Shown: one piece after another, positions 5,229 through 6,035 of the stretch | Position numbering within the stretch: position 1 is the first letter of the stretch | Layout of the letters: each line of letters opens with the position of its first letter | NCBI GenBank assembly: GCA_003560175.1 | Contig: PWIZ01000424.1 | Location: 1 to 6,035 of the forward strand | DNA from: Halomonas sp. | GTDB lineage: Bacteria; Pseudomonadota; Gammaproteobacteria; Pseudomonadales; Halomonadaceae | Length of the DNA stretch: 6,035 nucleotides | Direction of reading: 5' to 3' | Notes under the pieces: model-generated | Databases searched by the model: none | The model's input: the letters and a program-made list of their open reading frames with translations, nothing else | What the model was told of the DNA's origin: nothing | Translations under genes and position numbers: made by a program

Positions 5229-6035
5229 ATGCATCCAGGGGTTGAAGCACCGACACAGGCCGAGCTCGAGGCGTGGAACGCCCAGCTCAAGGAGATTGGC
5301 GAAGAGTACCGTGCTCTGATGGGTGATCTGCTGGAGAAGATCGTGCCCAGCGATGCTGCCGATTCCGTTTACGGGGACATGCGCGACAGCTTCCAGGCGG
5401 CGGCCGAGTCGCTGATGGGCAATCCTCCTCAGCTCTGGCAGACCCAGGCGCGGCTGATGCAGGACCAGTTCCAGCTGTGGCAGAACGGGATGCGCTCCAT
5501 GGCCGGCGAGGAGGTCGAGCCGCTGGTGACGCCGCCCAAGGGCGACCGTCGCTTCAAGGACGACGCCTGGACCAGCGACCCCTACTACCTGGCGATCATG
5601 CAGCAGTACTTGCTGTTCTCCCGCACGGTCGAGGAACTGATCGAAGGCCTCGATTTGCCCACCGACCAGAAGCATCGGCTGAACTTCTATTCTCGTCAGA
5701 TGGTTAACGCCATGGCGCCGACCAACTTCGCGTCCACCAATCCCGAGGTGATGCGCAAGACAATCGAGACCCGCGGTCAGAATCTGGTGGACGGGCTCGC
5801 CAGGCTGCGCGAGGACCTGGGCAACTCCGCCGAGGGTCTCAATGTCACCATGACCGACCGCAGCGCCTTCGAGGTCGGCCGCAACATCGCCGTGACGCCG
5901 GGCTCGGTGGTCTACGAGAACGAACTGATCCAGCTGATCCAGTACACGCCGACCACCGAGGAGGTCTTCAAGACCCCGCTGCTGATTGTTCCGCCCTGGA
6001 TCAACAAGTACTACATCCTCGATCTACGCGAGGAC
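5229..6035 (+). CDS. phaC: Class I poly(3-hydroxyalkanoate) synthase, N-terminal part (cut by window edge)
   Basis: PhaC polymerises (R)-3-hydroxyacyl-CoA, mainly 3-hydroxybutyryl-CoA, into PHA on the granule surface. The window holds the first 269 residues, still open at the edge. A charged helical N-terminal region (1-100) leads into the PhaC N-terminal domain, with DRRFKDDAW (106-114), the NFASTNPEV segment (166-174), and PPWINKYYILDLRE (255-268), which in this family lies shortly before the catalytic domain. The lipase-box-like cysteine and the catalytic Asp and His lie beyond the edge and cannot be checked. The N-terminal length and motifs fit class I rather than the shorter class III/IV subunits. 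The start is supported by AGGAGG (5218-5223), 5 bases before ATG 5229. It follows phaP after a strong terminator. No phaA or phaB gene is seen here. Confidence 0.95.
   Translation, partial: MHPGVEAPTQAELEAWNAQLKEIGEEYRALMGDLLEKIVPSDAADSVYGDMRDSFQAAAESLMGNPPQLWQTQARLMQDQFQLWQNGMRSMAGEEVEPLVTPPKGDRRFKDDAWTSDPYYLAIMQQYLLFSRTVEELIEGLDLPTDQKHRLNFYSRQMVNAMAPTNFASTNPEVMRKTIETRGQNLVDGLARLREDLGNSAEGLNVTMTDRSAFEVGRNIAVTPGSVVYENELIQLIQYTPTTEEVFKTPLLIVPPWINKYYILDLRED

Noticed and set aside
5128..5319. Plus-strand open frame across the phaP-phaC gap (63 codons)
   Set aside because: It runs through the terminator and out of frame into phaC, has no Shine-Dalgarno site, and the product has no recognisable features.

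Overview
The window looks like a piece of chromosome from a GC-rich gammaproteobacterium, most likely Halomonas or a close relative in the Halomonadaceae. Three things point there: the phasin and PHA synthase resemble Halomonas proteins, the gene order smr <- -> prmB-aroC is known from gammaproteobacteria such as Escherichia coli and Pseudomonas, and codons consistently end in G or C. No mobile element, tRNA, rRNA or CRISPR array is visible. The assignment to a genus comes from recognising the proteins, not from a search.

Left part (1-1236): the last 48 codons of an alpha/beta-hydrolase-like protein overlap (ATGA) the start of a patatin-like phospholipase related to RssA. That gene runs head-on into a minus-strand Smr-domain gene, with one base between the two stop codons.

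Middle (1234-3979): the Smr-domain gene (SmrA/SmrB type) and prmB diverge from a 112-bp region with a good minus-strand promoter and a plausible plus-strand -10. prmB starts at GTG 1919, well inside a longer open frame. It is followed after 27 bp by aroC, which encodes chorismate synthase. This block is translation-related and aromatic-pathway housekeeping.

Right part (4047-6035): a polyhydroxyalkanoate (PHA) storage block. It holds a small DUF6489-like protein with a glutamine/glycine repeat and a basic disordered tail, then a phasin (phaP), then the first 269 codons of a class I PHA synthase (phaC), cut by the window edge. The synthase polymerises hydroxyacyl-CoA on the granule and the phasin coats the granule. 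The DUF6489-like protein is a candidate accessory factor by position only. Control elements in this block are the most interesting part: 9-bp direct repeats around the putative phaP promoter, a hairpin plus T-tract in the phaP leader, and a strong intrinsic terminator between phaP and phaC that could set a high phasin-to-synthase ratio.

No clearly novel defence or mobile system was found. The best leads are the DUF6489-like gene and the regulatory layout of the phaP-phaC unit.
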